From contig NZ_CP059733.1 of NCBI RefSeq assembly GCF_000948985.2, forward strand, positions 1,116,001 to 1,180,000: DNA of 64,000 nucleotides, written 5' to 3'. Of the stretch, positions 1-10,370 are shown piece by piece. The notes below the pieces were generated by a model, which worked only from the letters and a program-made list of their open reading frames with translations, did no database searches and was not told the DNA's origin. Origin of the DNA: Thalassomonas viridans. Lineage in GTDB: Bacteria; Pseudomonadota; Gammaproteobacteria; Enterobacterales; Alteromonadaceae. The position numbers and the translations under genes are program-made. Positions within the stretch are counted from its first letter, which is position 1, and each line of letters begins with the position of its first letter.

Positions 1-360
1 AACCGTTTTGAAACTGCCGGTTTAAAAATCGTTGCTTCAAAAATGGTTCACCTGAGCAAAGAAAAAGCTGAAGGTTTCTACGCTGAGCACAAAGAGCGTC
101 CTTTCTTCGGTGCTTTAGTTGAATTCATGACTTCTGGTCCTGTTATGGTTCAGGTACTTGAAGGTGAGAACGCGGTACTGAAAAACCGTGAAATCATGGG
201 TGCTACTAACCCGGCTGAAGCTTTAGCCGGTACTTTACGTGCTGACTACGCCGATTCTATCGACGAGAACGCTTGTCACGGTTCAGACGCTTTAGAGTCT
301 GCTGCCCGTGAAATCGCTTACTTCTTCTCTGATGACGAGATCTGCCCGCGCACTCGTTAA
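1..360 (+). CDS. ndk: Nucleoside diphosphate kinase, 3' part (start lies before the window)
   Basis: Ndk transfers the gamma phosphate of ATP to nucleoside diphosphates through a phosphohistidine and balances the cytosolic NTP pools. The reading frame is open from base 1, so the true start is upstream; about 119 of the usual 141-143 residues are visible. The active-site motif N-x-x-H-G-S-D is present (NACHGSD, near the end), as is the conserved [16 protein letters not shown] stretch before it. A Met at position 43 is internal, not the start. The next gene is rlmN, the same order as in many Alteromonadales. A strong hairpin follows the stop codon, so the two genes probably have separate transcripts. 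Confidence 0.95.
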   Translation, partial: NRFETAGLKIVASKMVHLSKEKAEGFYAEHKERPFFGALVEFMTSGPVMVQVLEGENAVLKNREIMGATNPAEALAGTLRADYADSIDENACHGSDALESAAREIAYFFSDDEICPRTR

Positions 361-412
361 TCTGAGCCGACAAGCAGATAAGCCGGTGCCAGTTACCGGC
401 TGAAAAGCCTTA

Positions 413-448
413 AAAAGGATTTTATCGATTCGTTGGTAAAATCCTTTT
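413..448 (+). terminator. Rho-independent terminator after ndk
   Basis: A perfect 12-bp inverted repeat (AAAAGGATTTTA at 413-424, complement at 437-448) with a 12-base loop sits 53 bases after the ndk stop and is followed by a pyrimidine-rich run. Its A/T arms make it partly symmetric. It separates ndk from the rlmN promoter. Confidence 0.7.
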
Positions 449-568
449 GCTTTCTCTTAAGCCGGCTGAATTCCTGCTGCAAGCTGAAATTGAAGATAAT
501 ATTTCTGTTAGTATCCGCCCTTGTCGGCATTAGCGGGTATTAATAAAAGTGTTATTGACTGATTAAAA

Positions 569-597
569 TTGTCACTCCTGTATGAAAAGTGTACAAT
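569..597 (+). promoter_or_regulatory. Sigma-70 type promoter for rlmN
   Basis: TTGTCA (569-574) and TACAAT (592-597) are spaced by exactly 17 bases and lie 38 bases before the rlmN start. A second possible -35 (TTGACT, 555-560) lacks a good -10 at the right distance. Confidence 0.55.
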
Positions 598-634
598 CTT
601 GCCCCTTTTAAATTTGCTGTTTTGAGATCCCGAT

Positions 635-1771
635 ATGAATGAAAATATAACCGAATCGACTGCCAAGGTTAATTTGCTGAATTTTGACTATCAAATGATG
701 CGTGAATATTTTGCTTCTATCGGTGAAAAGCCTTTCCGTGCCGAGCAGGTGATGAAGTGGATTTACCACTTCGGTTATGACGATTTCGAGAAAATGACCA
801 ACCTCAACAAAAAGCTCAGGGAAAAACTGCAAAGAAATTGCGAGATCAAGGCGCCGGAAATCTCGCAAAAGCAGGTTTCAAACGACGGCACCATCAAATA
901 CGCCCTGATGCTTGAAGGCGGCCAGGAAGTGGAAACCGTGTGGATCCCGGAAAATAACCGGGCGACCCTGTGCGTTTCTTCCCAGGTAGGCTGTGCCCTT
1001 GAGTGCAGTTTCTGCTCTACCGCCCAGCAGGGCTTTAACCGCAACCTGTCGATGTCGGAAATCATCGGCCAGGTGTGGCGGGTGGCCAACGACATCGGCG
1101 CTACCCGTATTGCCGGTACCCGGCCTATCACTAACATAGTGATGATGGGCATGGGAGAGCCTTTGCTGAACATGAAAAACCTGATCCCGGCGCTGGATAC
1201 TATGCTGAATGACTTCGCCTACGGCCTGTCGAAACGCCGGGTGACCGTCAGTACCTCGGGCGTCGTGCCGGCGCTGGATATGCTGAAAGAGAAAATCGAC
1301 TGTGCCCTGGCGATTTCCGTGCATGCGCCGAACAATGAGTTGCGGGACGAACTTGTGCCTATCAATAAAAAATATCCGCTGGAAGATTTCCTGGCGGCAT
1401 CGCGCCGTTATATAGATGGCTCTAAAGCCAACAAGCAGGTGACGGTGGAATATGTGATGATAGATCATGTCAACGACAGCACAGATCAGGCCCATGAACT
1501 GGCGATTGCGTTAAAGGATACCCCGAGTAAGATTAACCTGATCCCCTTTAACCCCTACCCGGGGTCGCCTTACAAGCGCTCCAGCAATTCCCGTATCGAT
1601 CGTTTCGATAAGGTGCTGCAATCTTACGGGCTGACGGTGATCACCCGCCGTACCCGCGGTGACGATATCGACGCTGCCTGTGGCCAGTTAGCCGGGGATG
1701 TGCTCGACAGAACCAAAAGAACTGGAAAAAAACAGGTGAAAGCTGATGAAATTTCAGTAAAAATGGTGTGA
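635..1771 (+). CDS. rlmN: Dual-specificity 23S rRNA/tRNA adenine-C2 methyltransferase RlmN
   Basis: This radical-SAM enzyme methylates C2 of A2503 in 23S rRNA and A37 of some tRNAs, which supports translational fidelity. The 378-residue length is normal. The radical-SAM cluster motif CxxxCxxC is intact (Cys120, Cys124, Cys127), and the catalytic C-terminal Cys that is transiently methylated is present at about residue 349 (DAACGQL). GMGEPLLN is the SAM-binding GGEP-like motif. It lies between ndk and pilW, the usual order in gammaproteobacteria, and has its own promoter-like sequence upstream. Confidence 0.96.
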   Translation: MNENITESTAKVNLLNFDYQMMREYFASIGEKPFRAEQVMKWIYHFGYDDFEKMTNLNKKLREKLQRNCEIKAPEISQKQVSNDGTIKYALMLEGGQEVETVWIPENNRATLCVSSQVGCALECSFCSTAQQGFNRNLSMSEIIGQVWRVANDIGATRIAGTRPITNIVMMGMGEPLLNMKNLIPALDTMLNDFAYGLSKRRVTVSTSGVVPALDMLKEKIDCALAISVHAPNNELRDELVPINKKYPLEDFLAASRRYIDGSKANKQVTVEYVMIDHVNDSTDQAHELAIALKDTPSKINLIPFNPYPGSPYKRSSNSRIDRFDKVLQSYGLTVITRRTRGDDIDAACGQLAGDVLDRTKRTGKKQVKADEISVKMV

Positions 1772-1802
1772 TAACACATTCGGCCAATGGCACCAGCTCG
1801 TT

Positions 1803-2981
1803 ATGGATAAATTTAAACCGGTTATTTATACCCTTACTGTCTTAAGTTTGTTGCCCGGGTGTGTGACCCGGGAATATGCCGGTGACAATACCCCTGTAGT
1901 ACAAAATGATGCCACCAATGACGACATTGCCCTAACCCGGATTTCCCTGGCCCTGGGTTATCTGAAAATGGGCAACACCACCCAGGCGAAAGCCAACCTG
2001 GAAAAAGCCAGGCGTTTCGCCCCTAAGCTGGTGCAGGTCTATACCGCTTTTGCCCATTATTATGAAACCGTCGGGGAACAGGAGCTGGCGGTTGAGGCCT
2101 ACGAGCAGGCCCTGTCGCTGGACCCGGACGATGCCGATACCCTGAATAACTACGGGGTGTTTCTGTGCCGGCAAGAGCGGCTGGCGGAAGCGGAACAAGA
2201 GTTTCTTAAAGCCATTGCCGTGCCCAGCTACCTGCAGGTGGCGCAAAGTTATGAAAACCTGGCGTTATGCCATTTAAAAGCGGATAACTTTAACCAGGCC
2301 GAACAGTATATTGAAAAAGCCATTCAGCATAACCCCAGCCGGGCGGCGGTGATACTGCAAATGGTGGAGCTGCAATATGCCAAGGGAGACTACCGTCAGG
2401 CCCAGGCTTATCTGCAACAATTTGAAAAGGCGGTGCGCCGCTTTAGCGCCGAAGCCCTGGCACTGGCATTTAAGCTGTACCGGAAGCAGGGAAAGAATAC
2501 GGTTGCTAAGAATTATGCGGTGATGTTGGTGAAAATGTTTCCCACTTCCTGGCAGGCGAAACAGTATTTAGTGAATGAGCTGGCGCAAATCCCCGCCGAT
2601 GAATTGGCGCTGCGTTACCGGCAAAGCGAGCAGGGTCGGGCAAGTGCGAATAAACCTGTGGTGGTGCTGTCGCCGGATAACAAGCAGGCAGACAATAAAC
2701 CCCGGCAGCTGGCCCTGACCGGAGCGGCGGAGCCGAAGAAGCAGGCTGGCGTTAACAAAGCCAGCGGGCAAAAGCCCTCAGGCAGAGCTTCGCAGCCACA
2801 AACAACCATTACTATTCCGGTACATGTTGTCGAGTCCGGAGATAGTTTATTTTCCATTTCCAAGAAGTATAATATTTTTATGAGAAGCATACAGCGCTGG
2901 AATAACCTGAAAGAGTCCAGCATTTTACGTGTAGGTGATGTTATTTATTTATCCAATCCGAATAAGGCGGCAAAATCCTGA
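1803..2981 (+). CDS. pilW: Type IV pilus biogenesis lipoprotein PilW/PilF with C-terminal LysM domain
   Basis: PilW (PilF) is an outer-membrane lipoprotein needed for assembly and stability of the PilQ secretin. The first 20 residues form a lipoprotein signal with a lipobox ending LLPGC. Residues about 40-250 are TPR helices (for example LNNYGVFLCRQERLAEAEQ). After a low-complexity Lys/Pro/Gln linker, residues about 335-385 form a LysM peptidoglycan-binding domain (HVVESGDSLFSISKKYNI...RVGDVIYL). At 392 residues it is well above the roughly 250 of plain PilF, the excess being linker plus LysM. Its stop overlaps the rodZ start (TGATG), so the two are translationally coupled. Confidence 0.9.
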   Translation: MDKFKPVIYTLTVLSLLPGCVTREYAGDNTPVVQNDATNDDIALTRISLALGYLKMGNTTQAKANLEKARRFAPKLVQVYTAFAHYYETVGEQELAVEAYEQALSLDPDDADTLNNYGVFLCRQERLAEAEQEFLKAIAVPSYLQVAQSYENLALCHLKADNFNQAEQYIEKAIQHNPSRAAVILQMVELQYAKGDYRQAQAYLQQFEKAVRRFSAEALALAFKLYRKQGKNTVAKNYAVMLVKMFPTSWQAKQYLVNELAQIPADELALRYRQSEQGRASANKPVVVLSPDNKQADNKPRQLALTGAAEPKKQAGVNKASGQKPSGRASQPQTTITIPVHVVESGDSLFSISKKYNIFMRSIQRWNNLKESSILRVGDVIYLSNPNKAAKS

Positions 2982-4006
2982 TGAGCGATAAAAACACCGC
3001 CCCCGAACTATCCGAAGACATGGAAGTGATCGGCCCCGGGCAGATGCTGGCGGAAGCCCGGATACAAATGGGACTGTCGCAGGAGCAGGTTGCCGATAAG
3101 CTTAATTTTCGTCCGGCACTGGTGCGGGATATCGAAGCGGAAATTTTCGATAAGTCGTTGCCGACAACCTTTAACCGGGGTTATCTGCGCAATTACGCCA
3201 AACTGGTGAATATTCCCGTCGAACAGGTGCTGGCCAGTTATGAAATGCTGGGAGTGGCGGAGGCCCAGGGGGCTGAGCTGCAAAGTTTTTCCAAGATCAC
3301 CAAGAAACAGGCAGAAACCAATCTGGTGATGTGGATCAGCTACCTGGTGATAGCCTTGCTTATTGCCTCTACCGTGATGTGGTGGCTGCAGGATGTTAAA
3401 GAAGAAGATACCGCGCTTATTTTACCTAAGAAAACGCCGCAGGAAACGGCCGCGGTGAATACCGGCGGGCAAAGCCAGAGTGTCAGCGGTACGGCCGAGA
3501 AAGCGGCTGAGGCTGAAGAAGTGCCTGCGCCGGTAGTGAACACCACGCCGGCAACACCTGAAGAATCAGTGCCGTCCACTGCCGGGCAGGAAACCGCAGC
3601 TGCGCCAAGCGAACCGGTTGCCGGCAGCCCAGAACAGGCGGATACCGGGCAGCAAGAAACCGCTTTATCCGATGTCCCCGGTGCTGCGGAACAAGCGGCA
3701 GGAGAGGTGCAGCAGCTAAGCGCACAGCAGGCTGAGGAGCCGGTGAATCCTCTGTCCACCGCGGTATTTACCTTCTCCGGTGATTGCTACGTTAATATTT
3801 TTGATGCCACCGGCGAGCGTATTGCCTACGGCCTGAAAAAATCCGGTTATGTTATGACCATTTCAGGTGTGGCCCCGTTAAATATCACCATAGGGCGTCC
3901 GGATCTGGTGGCGATTAATTTTGACGGCCAGGAAGTGGACATGTCCGACTACCCCGGCAGCAATATTGCTAAATTTAGTTTACCCATGAACCCGCCGGGT
4001 CCGTGA
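2981..4006 (+). CDS. rodZ: Cytoskeleton protein RodZ
   Basis: RodZ anchors MreB to the inner membrane and helps to set rod shape. The 341-residue protein has an N-terminal Xre-like helix-turn-helix (about residues 20-85, LAEARIQMGLSQEQVADKL), one transmembrane segment (about 112-132, MWISYLVIALLIASTVMWWL), a long Ala/Glu/Pro-rich periplasmic linker and a C-terminal DUF4115 beta domain (about 258-335, CYVNIFDATGERIAYGLKKSG). This is the standard RodZ layout. The ATG shares one base with the pilW stop, and ispG follows as in related genomes. Confidence 0.93.
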   Translation: MSDKNTAPELSEDMEVIGPGQMLAEARIQMGLSQEQVADKLNFRPALVRDIEAEIFDKSLPTTFNRGYLRNYAKLVNIPVEQVLASYEMLGVAEAQGAELQSFSKITKKQAETNLVMWISYLVIALLIASTVMWWLQDVKEEDTALILPKKTPQETAAVNTGGQSQSVSGTAEKAAEAEEVPAPVVNTTPATPEESVPSTAGQETAAAPSEPVAGSPEQADTGQQETALSDVPGAAEQAAGEVQQLSAQQAEEPVNPLSTAVFTFSGDCYVNIFDATGERIAYGLKKSGYVMTISGVAPLNITIGRPDLVAINFDGQEVDMSDYPGSNIAKFSLPMNPPGP

Positions 4007-4198
4007 GTGCAAGCGCGTTGAAGATGTTAAAAACTTTATCCGACTAAAGGTTACCAACCAAAAGCCGTATTGAATTTTCTGATAAAGAGAAAACTCTTGT
4101 TATGGCGGTTTGGGCCGGTATAAATAGCGAGTGTTTAAACCGGTTAGCTTTAGTCCCTTGGCCCTGAAAAAATTGTCCTGAAAAAATGTTGAATTGTT

Positions 4199-5317
4199 AT
4201 GTTTAAAGAATCTCCGATCATCCGCCGTAAATCCCGTCAGATCATGGTGGGCAATGTCCCTGTAGGCGGCGGTGCGCCGATCACGGTGCAGTCCATGACC
4301 AACACCCTGACCACGGATGTGGCGGCCACTGTGGCTCAGATAAAATCCCTGGAAGCCGTGGGGGCGGATATCGTCCGGGTCAGCATACCGACCATGGATG
4401 CGGCAGAAGCCTTTAAAGAAATCAAAAAGCAGGTCAGGGTGCCGTTGGTGACGGATATTCACTTCGATTACCGTATCGCCCTGAAAGTAGCGGAATATGG
4501 CGCCGACTGTCTGCGTATCAACCCGGGCAATATCGGCAATGTTGACCGTATCCGCGCCGTGGTGGAGTCGGCCCGCGACAAGAATATTCCTATCCGTATC
4601 GGGGTCAACGGCGGCTCGCTGGAAAAAGATATCCAGGCAAAATACACCGAACCTACGCCACAGGCCCTGCTGGAGTCGGCGATGCGTCATGTGGATATTT
4701 TAGATAAACTCAACTTCCATGAATTTAAGGTCAGCGTTAAAGCCTCGGACGTCTTTTTGGCGGTGGGGGCCTACCGCTTGCTGGCCAAGCAAATCGACAA
4801 TCCGCTGCACCTGGGGATCACAGAAGCCGGCGGTTTGCGTTCAGGTTCAGTCAAATCCTCCGTAGGTTTAGGTCTGTTATTGTCCGAAGGCATAGGCGAT
4901 ACCCTGCGGGTTTCGCTGGCGGCAAACCCGGTGGAAGAAATCAAAGTCGGTTTTGATATCCTCAAGTCCCTGAAATTACGCAGCCGCGGCATTAACTTTA
5001 TTGCCTGCCCCAGCTGTTCGCGCCAGGAGTTTGATGTGATCTCCACCGTCAACGCCCTGGAAGAAAGGCTGGAAGATATCACTACCCCTATGGATGTTTC
5101 CATTATCGGTTGTATCGTTAACGGTCCGGGGGAAGCCACGGTTTCCGATCTCGGGCTGACCGGCAGCAGCAAGAAAAGCGGTTTTTATCTTGACGGCGTG
5201 CGCCAGAAAGAACGTTTTGACAACGACAAGCTGGTAGAGCAGCTGGAAGAGCGTATCCGGGCCAAGGCGGCACGGCTGGACGAAAGCCGGAAAATCGCGG
5301 TGAAGGAAGTCGAGTAA
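4199..5317 (+). CDS. ispG: 4-hydroxy-3-methylbut-2-en-1-yl diphosphate synthase (flavodoxin) IspG
   Basis: IspG (GcpE) carries out the reductive ring opening of MEcPP to HMBPP in the MEP isoprenoid pathway. The 372-residue protein has the N-terminal TIM barrel (start [19 protein letters not shown]) and the C-terminal ferredoxin-like domain with the [4Fe-4S] ligands Cys270, Cys273 ([10 protein letters not shown]) and Cys305 ([12 protein letters not shown]). A 192-base gap separates it from rodZ, with no clear gene inside. hisS follows with its own promoter. Confidence 0.96.
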   Translation: MFKESPIIRRKSRQIMVGNVPVGGGAPITVQSMTNTLTTDVAATVAQIKSLEAVGADIVRVSIPTMDAAEAFKEIKKQVRVPLVTDIHFDYRIALKVAEYGADCLRINPGNIGNVDRIRAVVESARDKNIPIRIGVNGGSLEKDIQAKYTEPTPQALLESAMRHVDILDKLNFHEFKVSVKASDVFLAVGAYRLLAKQIDNPLHLGITEAGGLRSGSVKSSVGLGLLLSEGIGDTLRVSLAANPVEEIKVGFDILKSLKLRSRGINFIACPSCSRQEFDVISTVNALEERLEDITTPMDVSIIGCIVNGPGEATVSDLGLTGSSKKSGFYLDGVRQKERFDNDKLVEQLEERIRAKAARLDESRKIAVKEVE

Positions 5318-5394
5318 CCGCCGCTTTTTTCGGTAAAAGCTTAGCAATATTTTACAGACGCCATAGCGGCAGGCGGCCGACAGCGTGAATATTA

Positions 5395-5423
5395 TTTACG
5401 TTTTGCCTTAATCTGCCTATAAT
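5395..5423 (+). promoter_or_regulatory. Sigma-70 promoter for the hisS-yfgM-bamB run
   Basis: TTTACG (5395-5400) and a consensus TATAAT (5418-5423) have a 17-base spacer and lie 40 bases before the hisS start. This is the best promoter match in the housekeeping block. Confidence 0.65.
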
Positions 5424-5463
5424 GCGCGCAGTTTTTTAATTCAAAATAAAGAGTACCCTATAC

Positions 5464-6738
5464 GTGAGTAAAACGATTCAGGCAATCCGTGGCATGAACG
5501 ATTGTTTGCCTTCAGAAACAAATATTTGGCAAATGGTGGAAGCCGTATTAAGACGTGTTGCCAGTAACTATGGTTTTGCCGAGATACGTATGCCGATTGT
5601 CGAGTCGACTTCCCTGTTCAAACGCTCTATCGGCGAAGTGACCGATATCGTTGAAAAGGAAATGTATACCTTTGATGACCGCAACGGCGACAGTTTAACC
5701 TTGCGTCCCGAGGGTACCGCAAGCTGTGTCCGTGCCGGTAACCAGCACGGTTTACTGTATAACCAGGAACAGCGTTTGTGGTATATGGGACCTATGTTTC
5801 GCCACGAGCGTCCGCAAAAAGGCCGTTACCGCCAGTTTCACCAGTTTGGCATCGAAGCCTTTGGTATCGCGACCCCGGACATAGATGCGGAAATTATTTT
5901 GCTTTCTGCCCGCTTATGGAAGGAACTTGGCATCAGTGAATTTGTCACACTAGAGATTAATTCATTAGGCTCTAATGAAGAAAGGGCGAATTACCGCGAT
6001 GCCCTGGTTGAATATTTAAAGCAAATCGAGTCCTTGCTGGATGAAGACAGTAAACGCCGTATGCTGACCAATCCGCTCAGGGTACTCGACAGCAAAAACC
6101 GGGACGTACAGTCGGCCCTGGTTGACGCGCCTAAGCTTTCGGATTATTTTGGTGAAGAAACCAAAGCGCATTTTTCGCAGTTATGCCGGCGTTTGGAAGC
6201 GGCGGGCATTAACTATGTGGTAAATGACCGTCTGGTACGGGGACTGGATTATTATAACCGTACCGTATTTGAATGGGTGACCGACAGTTTAGGGGCGCAG
6301 GGTACGGTGTGTGCCGGCGGGCGCTACGATGGCCTGGTGGAGCAGCTTGGCGGTAAAGGCACACCGGCATTCGGATTTGCGTTAGGGATTGAACGCTTAG
6401 TATTAATGTTAACCAGTTTGGATAAAGTTAATAATGTTCGCCCGCAAGTTGACGCCTATTTGATCACTTTAGGGGAAGGAGTTGATATCCGCGGGGCTGA
6501 GTTAGCCGAACAGTGGCGGGATCAGGTAGCGGATATCCGCCTACAGTGTCACTGTGGCGGCGGTAATATGAAAAAACAAATGAAACGTGCGGACAAATCC
6601 GGCGCCCGGGTCGCCCTGATCTTAGGGGAAGACGAACTGGCGCAGCAAAAGGTTACGGTGAAATACCTGCGCGGGCAAAATGAGCAGCAAAGCTTGCCGT
6701 TGGATGAAGTAGCAAGTTTATTAACGAATTTAATTTAA
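5464..6738 (+). CDS. hisS: Histidyl-tRNA synthetase
   Basis: HisS charges tRNA-His with histidine in the cytosol. The 424-residue length and the class II synthetase features fit: N-terminal [12 protein letters not shown], motif 2 region [18 protein letters not shown], histidine A motif [27 protein letters not shown], motif 3 [10 protein letters not shown] and a C-terminal anticodon-binding domain. GTG is the start because it opens the conserved SKTIQAIRG sequence. It heads a probable operon with yfgM (9-base gap) and bamB. Confidence 0.97.
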   Translation: MSKTIQAIRGMNDCLPSETNIWQMVEAVLRRVASNYGFAEIRMPIVESTSLFKRSIGEVTDIVEKEMYTFDDRNGDSLTLRPEGTASCVRAGNQHGLLYNQEQRLWYMGPMFRHERPQKGRYRQFHQFGIEAFGIATPDIDAEIILLSARLWKELGISEFVTLEINSLGSNEERANYRDALVEYLKQIESLLDEDSKRRMLTNPLRVLDSKNRDVQSALVDAPKLSDYFGEETKAHFSQLCRRLEAAGINYVVNDRLVRGLDYYNRTVFEWVTDSLGAQGTVCAGGRYDGLVEQLGGKGTPAFGFALGIERLVLMLTSLDKVNNVRPQVDAYLITLGEGVDIRGAELAEQWRDQVADIRLQCHCGGGNMKKQMKRADKSGARVALILGEDELAQQKVTVKYLRGQNEQQSLPLDEVASLLTNLI

Positions 6739-6747
6739 GGGTTAGTT

Positions 6748-7422
6748 GTGGAAATTTATCAAACAGAAGAACAACAAGTTGATGCCATCAAAAAGTTCTG
6801 GAGTGAAAACGGCAACGGCATTATCGCCGGTATCGTCTTAGGTTTAGGCGGATTTGTCGGTTTTAACCTGTATAAAGACAGCGTGTTAGAGCAGGAACTG
6901 GCGACCTCGGACGCCTACCAGACCCTGATCGAGTCGGCAGAAAAAGATCCCGAGTCTTTCGCCGCCAAGGGCGATCAGTTTATCAAGGACAATGCCGCAA
7001 CCAGTTACGCTTCGTTAACCGCCCTGGCCCTGGCCAAAGAAATGGTGGACAAGAAAGACTGGGCACAGGCGGAGAAGTATCTGCAAACTGCTGTTGATAA
7101 AGCGCCGAGTGACGGCATCAAGGCCATAGCTACCCTGCGTCTGGCCCGTATCCAGGTACAGCAGGAAAAACTGGCGGAGGCGCTGGCTTCTTTATCCGCT
7201 CAACTGCCGGAGTCGTTTACCGCTGCGGTGCAGGAAATCAAAGGGGATGTTTACCTGCAGCAGGATAAGAAAGATCTGGCACGCAATGCCTATCAGGCGG
7301 CCATAGATGCCGACGGTTTAGCTTCAAGCCCGGGACTGCAAATGAAGCTGGACGATTTAGCCCAGGTGATTAATTTAGGGACAGTGGCACTTAACGATTC
7401 AGCCAAAGATTCAGACAAGTAA
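6748..7422 (+). CDS. yfgM: YfgM family tetratricopeptide protein, ancillary SecYEG partner
   Basis: YfgM is a single-pass inner-membrane protein that links the SecYEG translocon to periplasmic chaperones. The 224-residue protein opens with a short cytosolic segment (EIYQTEEQQVDAIKKFWSENG), then one transmembrane helix (about residues 22-42, GIIAGIVLGLGGFVGFNLY), then a periplasmic helical TPR-like region. GTG start at 6748. It sits directly between hisS and bamB, the family's typical position. Confidence 0.9.
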   Translation: MEIYQTEEQQVDAIKKFWSENGNGIIAGIVLGLGGFVGFNLYKDSVLEQELATSDAYQTLIESAEKDPESFAAKGDQFIKDNAATSYASLTALALAKEMVDKKDWAQAEKYLQTAVDKAPSDGIKAIATLRLARIQVQQEKLAEALASLSAQLPESFTAAVQEIKGDVYLQQDKKDLARNAYQAAIDADGLASSPGLQMKLDDLAQVINLGTVALNDSAKDSDK

Positions 7423-7433
7423 CGGGGCCTAAT

Positions 7434-8642
7434 GTGGTATTAAAAACAAAAGCCTTTAATAAAAAGCTGCTGGCGGTATTGCTGCTGTCGGCAGGCCTGG
7501 CGGCATGTTCGTCTACCGATGAAGAAGATGAAAGTGAAATGGTTGCCGAACTTGTCGAAATCCAGGAACAGTTTGAACCTGAGGTGATCTGGGATCGCAG
7601 CGTCGGCAACGGCGTTGAAGATTACTTCTCCCGTATTAAACCGCTTGCCGCCTACGGCAAGATTTTCAGTGCCAGCCGTGAAGGTCAGGTGGTGGCGCTG
7701 GACAGTGCCACCGGCGATGAAATCTGGGACGTGGATTTAAGCGATGTCAATCGCGAGCGCGGTTTTTTTGAAGGCAAACGTTCCGCCCTGCTTGCCGGCG
7801 GACCTGCCGCAGGTTTGAATAAGGTCTTTATCGGCAGCGAAAACGGCGAAGTCTTCGCCCTGGATGCCGACACCGGCGAACTTGCCTGGCAAGGTAGCAT
7901 CAAAGGGGAAGTGATTGTTGCCCCGGCCTTTGACAGTAACACTTTAGTGGTAAACAGTGCTTCCGGGGTGATGAAGGCCTTTAATGCCACCACAGGTGAA
8001 GAGCTTTGGCAGATAGAGCAGGAAGTACCGCCGCTGAGCCTGCGCGGTATCAGCGCACCTGCGGTTGCTTCCGGCGGGGTCGTGGTGGGCTCTGCCAGCG
8101 GTGAAGTCGGGGTTTACCTGCTTGAACAGGGCCAGCAAGGCTGGGTGGCCGAAATCGGCGAGTCCAGCGGTTCAACCGAGCTGGAACGTGTGGTGGATGT
8201 TGATGCGGCGCCTTTGATTTTCGGCGATAAGATTTACTCGGTTTCCTCCAACGGCAACTTGGCGGCGATTGACCTGCGCAGCGGCCGTATTTTATGGAAA
8301 AGGCAGTATTCTTCATACCGCCAGCTGGGCATCAGCGGCAATACCTTGTTCCTGACCAATATCCGCGGCCATGTTTATGCTATCGACCGTATCAACGGCC
8401 TGGAGCGCTGGAGCAACCTGAGCCTGAACAACCGCGGTGTCACCGGTCCGGTTGCCGTCGGCGACTATGTCGTAGTCGGTGATTTCGAAGGTTACCTGCA
8501 CTGGCTGGATCAGGAAACCGGGGAAATCGTGGCCCGTCACCATGTTGACGGCAGCGGCATCCATGCCACGCCAACGGTTGCCGAAGAGGTCTTGTATAGC
8601 CAGGCACGCGACGGTGAGTTGCAGGCAATAAAAACCCGTTAG
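7434..8642 (+). CDS. bamB: Outer membrane protein assembly factor BamB
   Basis: BamB is the beta-propeller lipoprotein of the BAM complex, which folds beta-barrel proteins into the outer membrane. The 402-residue protein has a lipobox (LLSAGLAAC at about residue 24) and repeated PQQ-like blades, for example GQVVALDSATGDEIWDVDL and GEVFALDADTGELAWQGSI. It starts at GTG 12 bases after yfgM, so the genes are probably co-transcribed. der follows after a terminator-like hairpin, keeping the usual bamB-der order. Confidence 0.95.
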   Translation: MVLKTKAFNKKLLAVLLLSAGLAACSSTDEEDESEMVAELVEIQEQFEPEVIWDRSVGNGVEDYFSRIKPLAAYGKIFSASREGQVVALDSATGDEIWDVDLSDVNRERGFFEGKRSALLAGGPAAGLNKVFIGSENGEVFALDADTGELAWQGSIKGEVIVAPAFDSNTLVVNSASGVMKAFNATTGEELWQIEQEVPPLSLRGISAPAVASGGVVVGSASGEVGVYLLEQGQQGWVAEIGESSGSTELERVVDVDAAPLIFGDKIYSVSSNGNLAAIDLRSGRILWKRQYSSYRQLGISGNTLFLTNIRGHVYAIDRINGLERWSNLSLNNRGVTGPVAVGDYVVVGDFEGYLHWLDQETGEIVARHHVDGSGIHATPTVAEEVLYSQARDGELQAIKTR

Positions 8643-8665
8643 GGGGTTTTGGGCTAAAATTATAG

Positions 8666-8696
8666 ACGGCTCCGGGGTATTTGGCCCCGGGGCCGT
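8666..8696 (+). terminator. Hairpin terminator after bamB
   Basis: Arms 8666-8677 and 8685-8696 (12 bp with one G-T pair, GC-rich, 7-base loop) are followed by a T-rich run, 24 bases after the bamB stop. Confidence 0.7.
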
Positions 8697-8753
8697 TGTT
8701 TGTTATTAACGTAAAGTTTTTATTTACTCTGTATCAGAAATATTGAGGTGATC

Positions 8754-10205
8754 ATGCTTCCTGTAGTAGCTCTTGTAGGGCGTCCCAATGTTGGCAAGTC
8801 AACGTTATTTAACCGGTTGACCCGCAGCCGGGATGCGTTAGTGGCCGATTACCCCGGCTTAACCCGAGATCGCCAGTACGGTCAGGCACAAGTGGAAGAA
8901 CATCCCTTTATTGTTATCGATACCGGCGGTATCCACGGCGATGAAGAAGGCATAGATGCCCTGATGGCGGAACAATCCCTGATGGCGATTGAAGAAGCCG
9001 ATGCCGTGCTGTTTTTAGTGGATGCCCGCGCCGGTTTAACCTCTGCCGATGAAGGCATAGCTTCCTATTTGAGGAAGCAGAATAAAACCGTGTTCCTGGT
9101 GGCCAACAAGGTTGACGGTATCGATGCCGACTCTGCGGTGGCGGAGTTTTATGCCTTATCCCTGGGAGATACGGTACATCAGATCGCTGCCGCCCATGGC
9201 CGCGGCGTGACCCAGTTGCTGACGCTGGCGCTGACGCCGCATATCGAAGCCCTGGGCCAGGAGAAGCCGGAGCAGGATGAAGAAGCCGAGCTTGCCGAAG
9301 GCGAAGAAATGGATTTGGAAGATCAGCCGGATGAAAACGACAGCATCAAGCTGGCGATTATCGGCAAGCCCAATGTCGGTAAGTCGACCCTGACCAACCG
9401 TATTCTTGGCGAAGAGCGGGTAGTGGTTTACGATATGCCGGGCACCACCCGCGACAGCGTTTATATCCCGATGGAGCGTAACGGCCGCGATTATACCCTG
9501 ATAGATACCGCGGGGATCCGCCGCCGTAAAAACGTGACCGATGTGGTGGAAAAATACTCGGTGATCAAAACGCTGCGGGCGATAGAAGATGCCAATGTCT
9601 GTTTGCTGGTGGTGGATGCCAGGGAAGGACTAAGCGACCAGGACTTGAGCCTGTTGGGCTTTATCCTTGAAGCCGGGCGCTCCCTGGTGCTGGCGGTAAA
9701 CAAATGGGACGGATTGGACGAAAGCGTTAAAGACCGTATCAAGTCGGAATTAGACCGCCGCCTGGGCTTTATCGACTTTGCCCGCATCCACTTTATTTCC
9801 GCCCTGCACGGCACAGGCGTCGGCCATTTGTTTGAGTCGGTTGAAGAAGCCTTTGTTTCCGCCACTAAGCGGATTTCCACCTCTATGGTTACCAAGATCC
9901 TGGATATGGCGGTTTTTGATCATCAGCCGCCTATGCACAACGGTCGCCGTATCAAGCTGAAATATGCCCATGCCGGGGGGTACAACCCGCCGCTGATCGT
10001 CATTCATGGCAATCAGGCGAAAAAGCTGCCTCCTTCCTACAAGCGCTATTTGATGAATTATTACCGTAAGTCGCTGAAGATCATGGGCACGCCGATCAAG
10101 ATAGAGTTCAGGGAAACCTCGAACCCGTTTGCCGGTAAGAAAAAGCTGACCTATACCGAGCAGAAAAAACTGGCCCGGGCGACCCAGGGATATAAAAAGG
10201 ATTAA
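8754..10205 (+). CDS. der: Ribosome biogenesis GTPase Der (EngA)
   Basis: Der is a tandem-GTPase factor needed for maturation of the 50S subunit. The 483-residue protein has two G domains, each with its own P loop (GRPNVGKST near residue 10, GKPNVGKST near residue 205), switch II motifs DTGG and DTAG, and NKVD/NKWD specificity motifs, joined by an acidic linker ([19 protein letters not shown]). A KH-like C-terminal domain follows. The ATG at 8754 is chosen over the GTG six bases upstream because it sits five bases after a GAGG ribosome binding site and opens the conserved [12 protein letters not shown]. Confidence 0.96.
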   Translation: MLPVVALVGRPNVGKSTLFNRLTRSRDALVADYPGLTRDRQYGQAQVEEHPFIVIDTGGIHGDEEGIDALMAEQSLMAIEEADAVLFLVDARAGLTSADEGIASYLRKQNKTVFLVANKVDGIDADSAVAEFYALSLGDTVHQIAAAHGRGVTQLLTLALTPHIEALGQEKPEQDEEAELAEGEEMDLEDQPDENDSIKLAIIGKPNVGKSTLTNRILGEERVVVYDMPGTTRDSVYIPMERNGRDYTLIDTAGIRRRKNVTDVVEKYSVIKTLRAIEDANVCLLVVDAREGLSDQDLSLLGFILEAGRSLVLAVNKWDGLDESVKDRIKSELDRRLGFIDFARIHFISALHGTGVGHLFESVEEAFVSATKRISTSMVTKILDMAVFDHQPPMHNGRRIKLKYAHAGGYNPPLIVIHGNQAKKLPPSYKRYLMNYYRKSLKIMGTPIKIEFRETSNPFAGKKKLTYTEQKKLARATQGYKKD

Positions 10206-10220
10206 TCTTAGCCCTTATGG

Positions 10221-10244
10221 GGCCGGATATTTTGTGATCCGGCC
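10221..10244 (+). terminator. Hairpin terminator after der
   Basis: GGCCGGAT (10221-10228) pairs perfectly with ATCCGGCC (10237-10244) across an 8-base loop, followed by TTT, 15 bases after the der stop. Confidence 0.6.
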
Positions 10245-10370
10245 TTTGCCCTGCCTTTATCCCAACCCCCGTGAAGTTGTCCCCGGCGGCGCTAAATAAG
10301 GTTGCTTTTAGGGGCCAATTTTACTACTGTAAAAAACCTGAGCGCGGGCTAATTTGAACCAGCCAGTACC

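Noticed and set aside
878..1495. Long - strand frame opposite rlmN
   Set aside because: Antisense shadow of a well-conserved gene; His/Arg-rich composition without any domain.
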